The translations under genes and the position numbers were made by a program. The notes beneath the pieces are model-generated. The model was not told the origin of the DNA. It made no database searches and saw nothing but the letters and a program-made list of their open reading frames with translations. Shown piece after piece: positions 15,312 through 23,662 of a DNA stretch of 24,335 nucleotides; the stretch's first letter is position 1, and each line of letters begins with the position of its first letter. Source of the DNA: Methanocorpusculum sp. Lineage in GTDB: Archaea > Halobacteriota > Methanomicrobia > Methanomicrobiales > Methanocorpusculaceae. The DNA lies in assembly GCA_029986255.1 (NCBI GenBank), contig DALTYD010000012.1:1-24335 (forward strand). Direction: 5' to 3'.

Positions 15312-15685
15312 ATATCTCAGTTATGCTCTTTTTATTCACAATTCTAGCCAAACATATGCAATATTCCAGATAAAATTGCTTGAAAATTCATCTTAATCCA
15401 CAAAAAACCAAGATTACGTAATCAATGATTTAGTTTCGAGGAATAACAGTTTAATCCTCTCATTATCTCGCATCATATATCTTTTCCTGTTATCAGGAGA
15501 ATGACATCGAGAAACCCATGACGCAATTATTAAAATATCTCCAAACCAATAAATAGTTACCTTCACACACCCGTACACAATAGCTCAATAAGTATCTTCA
15601 CGGGTCAGTGGATGAAAAATTTGGTTACGGCGAAAGACCGGTTTGATACTCGTGAAAAATAGCGAGATATTTTTCCGTTTACCCG
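15312..15685. other. AT-rich spacer between rps2 and the MEMO remnant
   Basis: No coding region is visible. A possible TATA-like AATAAATAG lies near 15547. TTCACG near 15598 and CGTGAA near 15653 could pair around about 50 nt that includes a GC-richer piece. No known RNA family is recognised. Confidence 0.3.
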
Positions 15686-16354
15686 ATGGATATAGATTAC
15701 CAACATGTAGACATTGTTGAGATATTTATCCAAAGGACTGAAACGGAACTGAACAATCTGCTTGATGAGCTAGATATTTTCATTAACGGTATGTCAGTAA
15801 CATCTCCATATGGTGTGTTGGTTTTATACGCAAGATGCACATATTCAAGAAGATGTATTGCGTGTACATATGTGAAAATTCCTGAAACGTTTCCCGGCAC
15901 ATCATTCCAAATACCAAAGGGCGAATACAAATTCACTGAAAATGTGAAAATGTAAAGGCCTTTCATCCATTATTGATTCACCCAAACAAGGGTTCATCCT
16001 ATCGTACTTGGTGATTAGTCACTTCTTCTGTACTATCATAGGAAAATGACCATAAAAAAGCAGATGTTATGACTATTGCTTCCTGGATCATGTTACACCA
16101 CAGAATGCACTAGTCGAACAGTTCTGGAAACAAAAACAAAACATGATGTGCAGGATATCTAAGAAAAAAAACCAGGAAGCTAAAAGCTTCATTGTGCAGC
16201 AACTACTGCATTGTAATGTAATAATGAAATGATGCCCACAGACAAACAACTCAATGCACTAATGACAAAAGCTATCTTGTACCTGTCATCTAGAGACACG
16301 ACCAATGACAAGAGTGACGTTGTTAATTACGTTGCAATGGAGAGTGTTATCTAA
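15686..16354 (+). pseudogene. Decayed MEMO-family protein gene (AmmeMemoRadiSam system)
   Basis: MEMO-family proteins are homologous to extradiol dioxygenases and lie next to mvk in many archaea. The first 89 codons (15686-15955) keep the family frame: TETELNNLLDELD, then SPYGVLVLYARCTYS where the family has GVxVPHAGYxYS, then TYVKIPETFPGTSF. The motif PHAGY is now LYARC (residues 47-51), so the metal-ligand histidine is lost. A stop follows. Later pieces are ADVMTIAS (from 16060), DHVTPQNALVEQ (from 16086, shifted frame, cf. family SSDxxHYxP) and the C-terminus AILYLSSRDTTNDKSDVVNY ending at TAA 16352-16354. That TAA shares its last A with the mvk ATG. At 669 bp it is shorter than an intact gene of about 800 bp, so the middle has lost DNA. 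I identified it by recognising the pattern, not by alignment. Confidence 0.82.
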
Positions 16355-17226
16355 TGGCAACATGGAGTGCTCCTGGCAAAGTATTCCTCTTCGGAGAACA
16401 CGCCGTGGTGTATGGAAAACCAGGCATTGCAATGGCTATCAAGCCACGAGTCATGGTCACCGTCCGCAAATCGCGCTATCACCAGAAACCAAATTCCCCC
16501 TACATTGCCGAATGCTTCAGACAAATGGATGTAAAAGGAAGCGTATATGTTAGATCCCAGCTTCCAAGCTCTTCAGGACTCGGATCGTCAGCTGCAGTCA
16601 CCGTTGCAACACTATGTGCAATCAATGATGAATTTGGTCTGGAAAAAAATCGTTATGAAATTGCAAAAATTGCCCAAAATGTTGAAAAATTAACTCAAAA
16701 TGGTCGGGCAAGCGCGACTGATACCTATGTTTCTACCTTCGGGGGCATGGTTCTCATTCGCGGCAACGAAAAGCGTCGAATTCTTCCACCACAAAACTTC
16801 TCGGTCATTATCGGAAACACGCTTATATCACACAGCTCATCTGAAATGATCAAAAAAGTAGCAAATTTACGCATAAATTCACCAGATATCGCAAACCCCA
16901 TTCTTGATTCCATTGCAGCGATCACCATGAAAGCAATGTATAACCTAGAAAATCAGAAAGAACTCGGCTATCTCATGAACATGAACCATGCACTCTTGGA
17001 TGCTCTCGGAGTGGGTCATCCAATTCTTTCTAAACTGGTACTAGCTGCCCGCTCTGCTGGAGCTCATGGCGCAAAGACCACGGGGGCAGGAGGAGGCGGA
17101 TGTATGTATGCCATCTGCTCCAAGAGTTCACGCAATCGTGTTGCGGGAGCAATTGAAGGATGTGATGCGCGTGCAATCATCACCACGATGGATACAGAAG
17201 GTGCACGGAGGGAAAAATATGAGTGA
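16354..17226 (+). CDS. mvk: Mevalonate kinase
   Basis: Phosphorylates mevalonate to 5-phosphomevalonate, the first committed kinase step of archaeal isoprenoid synthesis. The 290 residues are typical of the archaeal GHMP-kinase form. Motif 1 is APGKVFLFGEHAVVYGKPG at about 6-24, motif 2 is the ATP loop LPSSSGLGSSAAVTVA near 68-83, the catalytic Asp lies in ASATDTYVSTFGG, and motif 3 is KTTGAGGGGCMYAI near the C-terminus. The ATG overlaps the stop of the preceding MEMO remnant, and GGAG at 16339-16342 inside the remnant may serve as its ribosome binding site. ipk overlaps its last codons. Confidence 0.96.
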   Translation: MATWSAPGKVFLFGEHAVVYGKPGIAMAIKPRVMVTVRKSRYHQKPNSPYIAECFRQMDVKGSVYVRSQLPSSSGLGSSAAVTVATLCAINDEFGLEKNRYEIAKIAQNVEKLTQNGRASATDTYVSTFGGMVLIRGNEKRRILPPQNFSVIIGNTLISHSSSEMIKKVANLRINSPDIANPILDSIAAITMKAMYNLENQKELGYLMNMNHALLDALGVGHPILSKLVLAARSAGAHGAKTTGAGGGGCMYAICSKSSRNRVAGAIEGCDARAIITTMDTEGARREKYE

Positions 17227-17971
17227 AATTACTGTACTCAAAATAGGTGGTAGTGTTATCACAAAAAAATCCAAAGATGGCATAATTGACACTGCTCAAA
17301 TGCGCAAGATTGCCACACTAATTGCACCAATTGCAGAATCTATACCACTAGTTATTGTCCATGGCGCGGGTTCATGTGGTCATCCCGAGGCTAAACGGTA
17401 TCACATCCAAGATGGTGTGACACTGTCCAACGCAAATGGTATCGCAATCACCCACCTAGCAGTCCAGAGACTCAACGAAGAATTTGTTTCCCTTCTTCGC
17501 GCAGAAGGCGTTGATGCGGTTTGCATGCATCCATTCTGCATGAGCCTTGCTAAGAATGGTCGCCTGATCTACTCTGGAGAGGAACAGATTAAATCTTTGC
17601 TTTCCCTCAACATTATCCCTGTTCTACATGGAGACGTGGTTATGGATACAGTCCGAGGAGCCTGTATTGTATCTGGAGATCAGATTGTAACCATAATGGC
17701 AAAATCCCTTAATGCAAACCGCGTTGGAGTTGCGACCGACGTCCCAGGCGTTCTTTCCAAGGGTAGCGTCATGCCAATAATCACACGCGAAAATGTCGGA
17801 TTAATCGACCTCAGTACCTCAGCATACACAGATGTCACTGGAGGCATGCAAGGAAAAGTCAACGAACTATTACAACTTGCAGATATCGGCATATCATCAC
17901 ATATCTTCCATATCTCCCGGGTCATAGACTTTCTGACAAAACTGGACCACGGTGGAACAATTGTTCAGTAA
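17219..17971 (+). CDS. ipk: Isopentenyl phosphate kinase
   Basis: Amino-acid-kinase-fold enzyme that phosphorylates isopentenyl phosphate to isopentenyl diphosphate, the last step of the archaeal alternative mevalonate route. With start ATG 17219 it has 250 residues. Motifs: VLKIGGSVITKKS near 5-17 (phosphate loop), VHGAGSCGHPEAKRY with the catalytic His typical of IPK, PVLHGDVVMD, SGDQIVTIMAKSL, GVATDVPGVLSK and DVTGGMQGKVNEL. A longer in-frame reading from 17066 lies inside mvk. ATG 17219 is preferred because of GGAGGG at 17207-17212 and the family N-terminus. The ATG overlaps the mvk stop by 8 bp, so the two are probably translationally coupled. Confidence 0.96.
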   Translation: MSEITVLKIGGSVITKKSKDGIIDTAQMRKIATLIAPIAESIPLVIVHGAGSCGHPEAKRYHIQDGVTLSNANGIAITHLAVQRLNEEFVSLLRAEGVDAVCMHPFCMSLAKNGRLIYSGEEQIKSLLSLNIIPVLHGDVVMDTVRGACIVSGDQIVTIMAKSLNANRVGVATDVPGVLSKGSVMPIITRENVGLIDLSTSAYTDVTGGMQGKVNELLQLADIGISSHIFHISRVIDFLTKLDHGGTIVQ

Positions 17972-17979
17972 CGAAAATC

Positions 17980-19068
17980 ATGACAAAAGAGATACTTACT
18001 TCCTCACGCAAGATGGATCACCTTCGCATCTGCAGTAAAATTGACATTGAAACTGGAACCACACTCTTTGACGATGTACATCTGGTGCACTGTGCCCTAC
18101 CAGAATGCGATATGGATGCAATCAATTTTTCAGTGGAGTTCCTCGGAAAACGCCTAGGATCTCCATTGTTCATTGCGGCAATGACAGGAGGACATTCAGA
18201 AACTATCGAAGTCAATCGGGTTCTTGCTGCAGCAGCAGAACATTATCGTCTAGGTATTGGTGTGGGTTCCCAGAGAGCAGCTCTAGAAAAACCAGACTTA
18301 TCAGACTCATTTGCAATAGTTCGTGAGACAGCCCCACATGCATTCATCTGTGGAAATCTTGGTGCAATTCAACTGGTAGAACATGGCATAGAATGGGCCG
18401 AGCGCGCAGTTGAAATGATCGATGCTGATGCTCTCTGTATTCACCTAAATTTCTTGCAGGAAGCAATTCAACCAGAAGGAGAACATTCTGCAATCGGATG
18501 CTTATCTGCCATCAGACAGCTGTGCAAAAACGTAAAATTTCCTATAATCGTTAAAGAAACAGGGAATGGAATATCATATGATGTGGCATCTTTGCTCTGG
18601 AATGCAGGAGTCGCAGCCATTGATACTGGGGGTATGGGTGGAACATCTTGGGCAAAAATAGAAGGAATTCGGGCAAATGAGTGTGGAACAACCACTGATA
18701 AAGCACGCCAAGAGCTGGGAAAAGTTCTCTGTACCTGGGGAATTCCAACAGCTGTAAGTGTTTTTGAGGTAACCAGAGCAGGAATGGGACCTGTAATCGC
18801 AACCGGAGGGTTGCGAACTGGGGTTGACATCGCAAAAGGAATAGCTCTTGGGGCAACACTCGGGGGTATGGCGCTTCCTTTACTCTCACCTGCACTGTGT
18901 GGGGAAGAGGAGACATTCAGAATCATAGATACAGTTCTTTATCAGTTAAGAGCAGCAATGTTCCTGACAGGCTCTCCCAACATTTCTGCTCTGCAGCATG
19001 CAAGAACATATATTACAGGAACACTGCAAGAGATAATCGAGCAGCAATCTAGTAGGCGAATATCCTAA
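17980..19068 (+). CDS. fni: Isopentenyl-diphosphate delta-isomerase, type 2 (FMN-dependent)
   Basis: Interconverts isopentenyl and dimethylallyl diphosphate using reduced FMN. The 362 residues form a TIM barrel with the family order SSRKMDHLRIC near 9-19, LFIAAMTGGH near 58-67, GIGVGSQRAALE, CGNLGAIQL, HLNFLQEAIQPEG with the catalytic Gln-Glu region, IIVKETGNGIS, IDTGGMGGTSWAKIE and the FMN-phosphate loop ATGGLRTGVDIAKG. It begins 8 bp after ipk; no strong ribosome binding site precedes its ATG, so coupling to ipk is likely. Confidence 0.96.
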   Translation: MTKEILTSSRKMDHLRICSKIDIETGTTLFDDVHLVHCALPECDMDAINFSVEFLGKRLGSPLFIAAMTGGHSETIEVNRVLAAAAEHYRLGIGVGSQRAALEKPDLSDSFAIVRETAPHAFICGNLGAIQLVEHGIEWAERAVEMIDADALCIHLNFLQEAIQPEGEHSAIGCLSAIRQLCKNVKFPIIVKETGNGISYDVASLLWNAGVAAIDTGGMGGTSWAKIEGIRANECGTTTDKARQELGKVLCTWGIPTAVSVFEVTRAGMGPVIATGGLRTGVDIAKGIALGATLGGMALPLLSPALCGEEETFRIIDTVLYQLRAAMFLTGSPNISALQHARTYITGTLQEIIEQQSSRRIS

Positions 19069-19103
19069 GATCTAAAAAACATCTAAAAAACCGGAGAAAT
19101 AAA

Positions 19104-20447
19104 ATGGTTGACATTGAAGTCATTGCTGTTGGCGGATATAATGAGGTCGGAAGGAACATGACCGCGATCCGTGTCGGTAAAGAGATTGTTATATTCGATA
19201 TGGGTCTATATCTTGATCCAATATCAGGAAACAACAATGTTGAAATGGAAAATATGCACTCGTTAGATCTGATCCAGCTTGGTGCAATTCCTGATGATAC
19301 TGTGATGAACTCTGTTGAGGGAAACGTAAAAGCAATTGTTTGTACGCATGGTCACCTGGATCACATAGGTGCAGTCCAGAAGCTTGCACACCGTTACAAC
19401 TGTCCAGTGATAGCAACGCCATACACAATCGAACTGATAAAACAGCAGATTGAAAGCGAGCGCAAATTCTCTGTAACGAACAAAACATTTGCACTTAAAG
19501 CGGGTGGAAAGTACACCATCTCGCAAAATATAACACTGGAGTTTGTCCGCATCCAGCATAGTATCATCGACTCTGTTATGGCGGTTCTTCACACACCAGC
19601 GGGCTGCGTTATCTATGCAAATGATTTTAAGTTAGACATGACACCAGTCATCGGAGAGGCACCAGACTTGGCACGCATGCGAGAACTCGGAAAAGAAGGA
19701 GTAAAAATTCTGATTGTGGAGTCACTGAACCTAAATGACCGAGGATATGCACCAAGTGAACAAGTTGCTCGCCTACGAGTGCGAGACGCAATTACCCGAT
19801 GCGAGGATGATAACGATGCAATAATCGTCTCGACATTTGCTTCACAAATTGCACGAATTAAAACCATCACCGAATGTGCTTGTGAGATTGATCGTATTCC
19901 AATCCTTCTCGGAAGATCGATGGAACGATACAATGGAACAGCTGAGATAATGAAGCAAGTAGCCTTCCCGCGTGGTACAAGCATTTATGGAAACCGAAAG
20001 ACAACCGATAGAGTATTGCGTCGAGTGGAAAAGGAAGGAAAGGAAAAATTTCTACTAGTTGTAACGGGTCATCAGGGAGAACCCGGATCCATGCTATCGC
20101 GTATGGCTCTCGGGGATACACCATTTAAGATTGAAAAGGGAGATAAAGTGATGTTTTCGGCAAATATTGTTCCAAACCCTATAAACTATGCCCAACGTGC
20201 AGAGATTGATAAACTTCTGATGCGTCAAGGGGCAAGAATCTTTGATGGTCTTCATGTCACGGGTCACGCTTATTATCAGGAGCATTATGATCTGATTTCT
20301 ATGCTGAATCCAGAACACATTATTCCATCTCATGGACCATTTGAAATGAAGGGTGGATATGTAACTCTTGGTCGTGAATTCGGCTATTCACTAAACAAAG
20401 AGATTCACATAATGCAGAATGGAGAGCGTCTTGTTCTTCCAAAATAA
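19104..20447 (+). CDS. rnj: Archaeal RNase J (metallo-beta-lactamase/beta-CASP ribonuclease)
   Basis: 5'-to-3' exoribonuclease of RNA turnover and maturation. The 447 residues match archaeal RNase J. Metal-site motifs: THGHLDHIG near 92-100 (motif 2), the QHSIIDS region (motif 3) and YANDFKLD (motif 4). The beta-CASP part has VSTFASQIARI, TGHQGEPGSMLSRMALGD and the C-terminal VTGHAYYQEHYDLISMLNPE followed by IIPSHGPFEM. GGAG lies 8-9 bp before the ATG. It sits between fni and idsA, a placement seen in methanogen isoprenoid clusters, although the enzyme itself has no known step in that pathway. Confidence 0.94.
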   Translation: MVDIEVIAVGGYNEVGRNMTAIRVGKEIVIFDMGLYLDPISGNNNVEMENMHSLDLIQLGAIPDDTVMNSVEGNVKAIVCTHGHLDHIGAVQKLAHRYNCPVIATPYTIELIKQQIESERKFSVTNKTFALKAGGKYTISQNITLEFVRIQHSIIDSVMAVLHTPAGCVIYANDFKLDMTPVIGEAPDLARMRELGKEGVKILIVESLNLNDRGYAPSEQVARLRVRDAITRCEDDNDAIIVSTFASQIARIKTITECACEIDRIPILLGRSMERYNGTAEIMKQVAFPRGTSIYGNRKTTDRVLRRVEKEGKEKFLLVVTGHQGEPGSMLSRMALGDTPFKIEKGDKVMFSANIVPNPINYAQRAEIDKLLMRQGARIFDGLHVTGHAYYQEHYDLISMLNPEHIIPSHGPFEMKGGYVTLGREFGYSLNKEIHIMQNGERLVLPK

Positions 20448-20469
20448 TCAAAAATGGAGATGAGAAAAT

Positions 20470-21441
20470 ATGGAATTATCTAAGTATCTAAAATATGTTG
20501 CCGAAAAAATTGATCAGGAAGTAAATGATTACAAAAAAACGACGGACACAACACTACAAAAGGCATCGGCCCATCTTTTACTAGGAGGAGGAAAACGTCT
20601 CCGTCCCGCAATGGTCATGCTTTCAGCAGATGCTGTTCATAAAGGATCCTCTGAAGATATTTTTTCTGCGGCTCTTGCACTTGAATGGACACATACGTTC
20701 ACGTTGGTGCATGATGATATCATGGATAGAGATTCACTACGACGCGGCAGACCAACAGTACATGTGATGTGGAATGAAACCACAGCTATTCTTGCAGGAG
20801 ATGTACTTTATGCAAAGGCATTTGAATATTTGTGTTCTGTGAAGAATGCAAGTGCCGAAGCGAAAATAGCGGCTGTTAAGATGTTAGCACATGCTTGTTA
20901 TGAGATCTGTGAAGGACAGCAGGAGGATGTATCATTTGAGGTGCGTAATGACGTATCTGCATCTGAATATCTTGAAATGGTCCGTAAAAAAACAGGTGTT
21001 TTATATGCTGCAGCTGCAGGAATTGGGGCAGCTCTTGCGGGAGGTGATATGAAGCAAATCTCGGCATTCTATACACTAGGTCAAAACACAGGGATTGCAT
21101 TCCAGATTCAAGATGATATCATCGATTTAATGACACCATCAGAAATTTCAGGAAAAGATCAAGCATCTGATCTCCGTGAGAACAAACAGACACTTCTAGC
21201 AATTACAGCTCGAGAAATGGGCGTCAACTTGTCAAAGTACCATAAAGAGCGTCTATCACAGGAAGAGATCAACGAAGCAATCACACTTCTTGAGAAGGCG
21301 GGCGTTCTTAACAAAGTTCGTGGTATCTCAGAAAAACTGATCACAGAATCGAAGGAACTCATCACAAGCGTTGTTCCAGAATCAGAAGAACGAAAACTAC
21401 TCTTTGAAATGATAGAATTCTTTATTAAGCGAAGATACTAA
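20470..21441 (+). CDS. idsA: Polyprenyl (geranylgeranyl/farnesyl) diphosphate synthase
   Basis: Trans-prenyltransferase that extends dimethylallyl diphosphate with isopentenyl diphosphate to give the chains of archaeal lipids. The 323 residues carry all family regions: GGGKRLRPAMVMLSADA near 38-54, the first Asp-rich motif LVHDDIMDRDSLRRGRPTVH with DDIMD, GQQEDVSFE, KKTGVLYAAAAGIGAAL and the second Asp-rich motif FQIQDDIIDLM. Phe lies five residues before the first Asp-rich motif, consistent with a C20 product of the archaeal type, though product length is inferred only. A GGAGATGA ribosome binding site precedes the ATG. It is the last gene of the mvk cluster. Confidence 0.95.
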   Translation: MELSKYLKYVAEKIDQEVNDYKKTTDTTLQKASAHLLLGGGKRLRPAMVMLSADAVHKGSSEDIFSAALALEWTHTFTLVHDDIMDRDSLRRGRPTVHVMWNETTAILAGDVLYAKAFEYLCSVKNASAEAKIAAVKMLAHACYEICEGQQEDVSFEVRNDVSASEYLEMVRKKTGVLYAAAAGIGAALAGGDMKQISAFYTLGQNTGIAFQIQDDIIDLMTPSEISGKDQASDLRENKQTLLAITAREMGVNLSKYHKERLSQEEINEAITLLEKAGVLNKVRGISEKLITESKELITSVVPESEERKLLFEMIEFFIKRRY

Positions 21442-21718
21442 AATCTCTTTCTTCGAGATACAGATTTGGAAGATACTAATTTTAACTTATTTTAACACAA
21501 AAATCTTATAAATGGTCATTTTTCAGATACAAAAATAATACGTTTGTAAGATGATGCGATCAAACAGTGCTAAAGCGAAAGAGAGAAATTAGTATAAGAA
21601 CAAGACAGACCTGACGAAAAGGGAGTGATCATACAATATGACCAAAGCACTTATCTAAGAAAGAAAAATATGAGCTGGACAATTCGAATGAAGGATTCAA
21701 AATGAATAACATGTTAAC

Positions 21719-21899
21719 AACTATAAGATGATAAATCTGTTCTAATAGAAAATAGAAATTTTCTCAAGAAAATATAAATAAAATTTATAATTTTGATAAT
21801 TACTAAGAAAACATACCAAAATAATATTATGTTGATTTTTCAGATAATATATCAAACAAATGTGTATTTTCATTAGAACAGATTTATCATCTTATAGTT
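21719..21899. repeat. Perfect 28-bp inverted repeat flanking a 125-bp AT-rich centre
   Basis: The left arm at 21719-21746 (AACTATAAGATGATAAATCT, then GTTCTAAT) is the exact reverse complement of the right arm at 21872-21899. Outside the perfect part, both arms continue to a CATG after a small mismatch or indel. The centre has no open frame and is almost pure A/T. This is the structure expected of a small non-autonomous element with terminal inverted repeats, or of a long RNA stem. No clear target-site duplication is visible. Confidence 0.85.
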
Positions 21900-21937
21900 A
21901 TCATGCAAATGAATGACTAAGTTCCACGAGGACACAA

Positions 21938-21945
21938 CTATAAAC
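21938..21945 (+). promoter_or_regulatory. Candidate TATA box for gltX
   Basis: CTATAAAC lies about 33 bp upstream of ATG 21975, which predicts a leader of only a few nucleotides. It lies just outside the right arm of the inverted repeat. There is no Shine-Dalgarno sequence before the ATG, consistent with a near-leaderless transcript. Confidence 0.5.
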
Positions 21946-21974
21946 ATCTTTCACACGAATATAACTTCCACAAA

Positions 21975-23657
21975 ATGTTCGATACAAATATTCGTGATGA
22001 GATATATCTTTTCGCATTGCAAAACGCAGTAAAACACAAGTCCATTCCAAATGCAGGTGCTATTCTCGGAGCGCTAATGAATGCACACCCAGAACTTCGT
22101 CCAAACGCAAAAGAAATTAGCATCAGGATTCCTGAAATCCTCACAACAGTAGAAGCAATGTCAATTGAGGAACGTAAAGAAAAACTTACCAGCCTCGCAC
22201 CAGAAATGATCAAAAAAATGCATGAGAAGAAGGGACGCACACACGAACTCCCAGAACTCTCTGGTGCGGATAAGGGAGTTATAATGCGGTTTGCACCAAA
22301 TCCATCAGGCCCGCTACATCTCGGGCATGCTCGCGCTGCAGTCTTAAATGATTACTATGTCAAAAAATATGGAGGAAAATTTTATTTCCGTATTGAGGAC
22401 ACTGATCCAAAAAGAATTGATCCAGACGCCTACAATATGATCAAGGAGGACCTCAAATGGCTTGACATCGAGATAACCGATGTTATCTATCAATCGGATC
22501 GATTCAAAATATACTATGACCTTGCACGAGAACTAATCACACGCGGTGGGGCTTACATGTGTACATGCAAAAATGAGGATTTTCGCCAAAAAAAACTCAA
22601 AAAACAATCATGTCCTTGCAGAAATCTTGGTGTTGAAGAAAATTTGCATCGTTTCGATGACATGCTCGCAGGAAAATATTCTGAAGGTACAATAACGATG
22701 CGTGTCAAAACAGACATTACTCACCCAGATCCGGCAGTTCGAGACTTCGCAGCCATGAGGGTACTAACCTCCATCCGACATCCGCGACACCCAGATATCT
22801 TTGTCTATCCACTGATGAACTTTTCCGTTGCCGTTGATGATCATCTGCTTGGAATGACACATGTCATTCGTGGCAAAGATCACATTACCAACACTCGCCG
22901 CCAGGAGTACATTTACCGCTATTTCAATTGGGAAATGCCGAATTTCTATCATTATGGGAGAATGTCCATTGCAGGCCTAGAACTATCTACATCAGGCATA
23001 CATAAAGGAATCGAAGAAGGACACTATACCGGATGGGATGATATCCATCTCGGAACTCTCCGAGCACTGGCCCGTCGTGGCATTCAACCAAAAGCCGTAC
23101 GTGCCGCAGTTGCTGAGATTGGTATGGGAGACACTGATATCTCGTTTTCATGGGAAAACCTCTTTGCTAAGAACAAAGAGGTAATAGACGCCGATGCCGA
23201 CCGTTACTTCTTTGTTCCAGACCCAGTTATGATTACTGTTGCAGGGGCTCCAGTAATAGATGCACATGCTCCCATCTATCCAAATCATCCTGAGCGTGGT
23301 GAGCGTGTACTCACGTTTACGGAAAATGTTCTTCTTCCAAGATCAGAGATTAAAGCAGGGAAAATTTTACGCCTCAAAGATCTCTTTAATATTAGGATCA
23401 CTGGAGATAACTCTGCCGAGTATGCTGGAGACTCACTTTCCGCAGCACGCGCTGAAAAAGCACCGATTGTTCAATGGCTCCCGAAAGGAACGGAGATTCC
23501 ATGCTCACTTATGACTCCAAGAGGAACCATCAAGGGATACTGTGAGGCTGCAGTGCAGAAGTATGAACAAAAAATCGTACAGTTTGAACGAATTGGTTTT
23601 GTCAGAATTGATTCTGTGAAGGAAGGACAAGTAACTGCATACTTCACCCATCACTAA
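21975..23657 (+). CDS. gltX: Glutamyl-tRNA synthetase, archaeal type
   Basis: Class I synthetase that charges tRNA-Glu; the archaeal form also charges tRNA-Gln for later amidation. The 560 residues start with the archaeal N-terminal helical region (about 1-95). The catalytic domain has FAPNPSGPLHLGHARAAVLN (HIGH motif as HLGH), RIEDTDPKR and the archaeal KMSKS counterpart LSTSGIHKGIEEGHYTGWDD. A beta-barrel anticodon-binding domain follows, in the GlnRS/archaeal GluRS style. A CTCKNEDFRQ...CPCR segment may bind zinc. Nothing is missing. The next gene begins 5 bp after its stop. Confidence 0.96.
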   Translation: MFDTNIRDEIYLFALQNAVKHKSIPNAGAILGALMNAHPELRPNAKEISIRIPEILTTVEAMSIEERKEKLTSLAPEMIKKMHEKKGRTHELPELSGADKGVIMRFAPNPSGPLHLGHARAAVLNDYYVKKYGGKFYFRIEDTDPKRIDPDAYNMIKEDLKWLDIEITDVIYQSDRFKIYYDLARELITRGGAYMCTCKNEDFRQKKLKKQSCPCRNLGVEENLHRFDDMLAGKYSEGTITMRVKTDITHPDPAVRDFAAMRVLTSIRHPRHPDIFVYPLMNFSVAVDDHLLGMTHVIRGKDHITNTRRQEYIYRYFNWEMPNFYHYGRMSIAGLELSTSGIHKGIEEGHYTGWDDIHLGTLRALARRGIQPKAVRAAVAEIGMGDTDISFSWENLFAKNKEVIDADADRYFFVPDPVMITVAGAPVIDAHAPIYPNHPERGERVLTFTENVLLPRSEIKAGKILRLKDLFNIRITGDNSAEYAGDSLSAARAEKAPIVQWLPKGTEIPCSLMTPRGTIKGYCEAAVQKYEQKIVQFERIGFVRIDSVKEGQVTAYFTHH

Positions 23658-23662
23658 GTATT

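Larger units (their letters stand above)
21442..21974. other. 533-bp AT-rich spacer between idsA and gltX
   Basis: No coding region is visible. A weak hairpin after the idsA stop (ATCTC at 21443-21447 with GAGAT at 21455-21459) may mark its transcript end. The spacer contains the 28-bp inverted repeat listed separately and the gltX promoter. Confidence 0.5.

Noticed and set aside
15697..15966. Minus-strand 89-codon open frame opposite the MEMO remnant
   Set aside because: It is the antisense shadow of the conserved MEMO frame, with no ribosome binding site and no recognisable family.
17066..17218. N-terminal extension of isopentenyl phosphate kinase
   Set aside because: The extension lies inside mvk in another frame. 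GGAGGG and the family N-terminus support ATG 17219.
21442..21974. Remnant protein-coding gene between idsA and gltX
   Set aside because: No stretch in any frame gave a convincing protein segment; the region is dominated by A/T runs and the inverted repeat.
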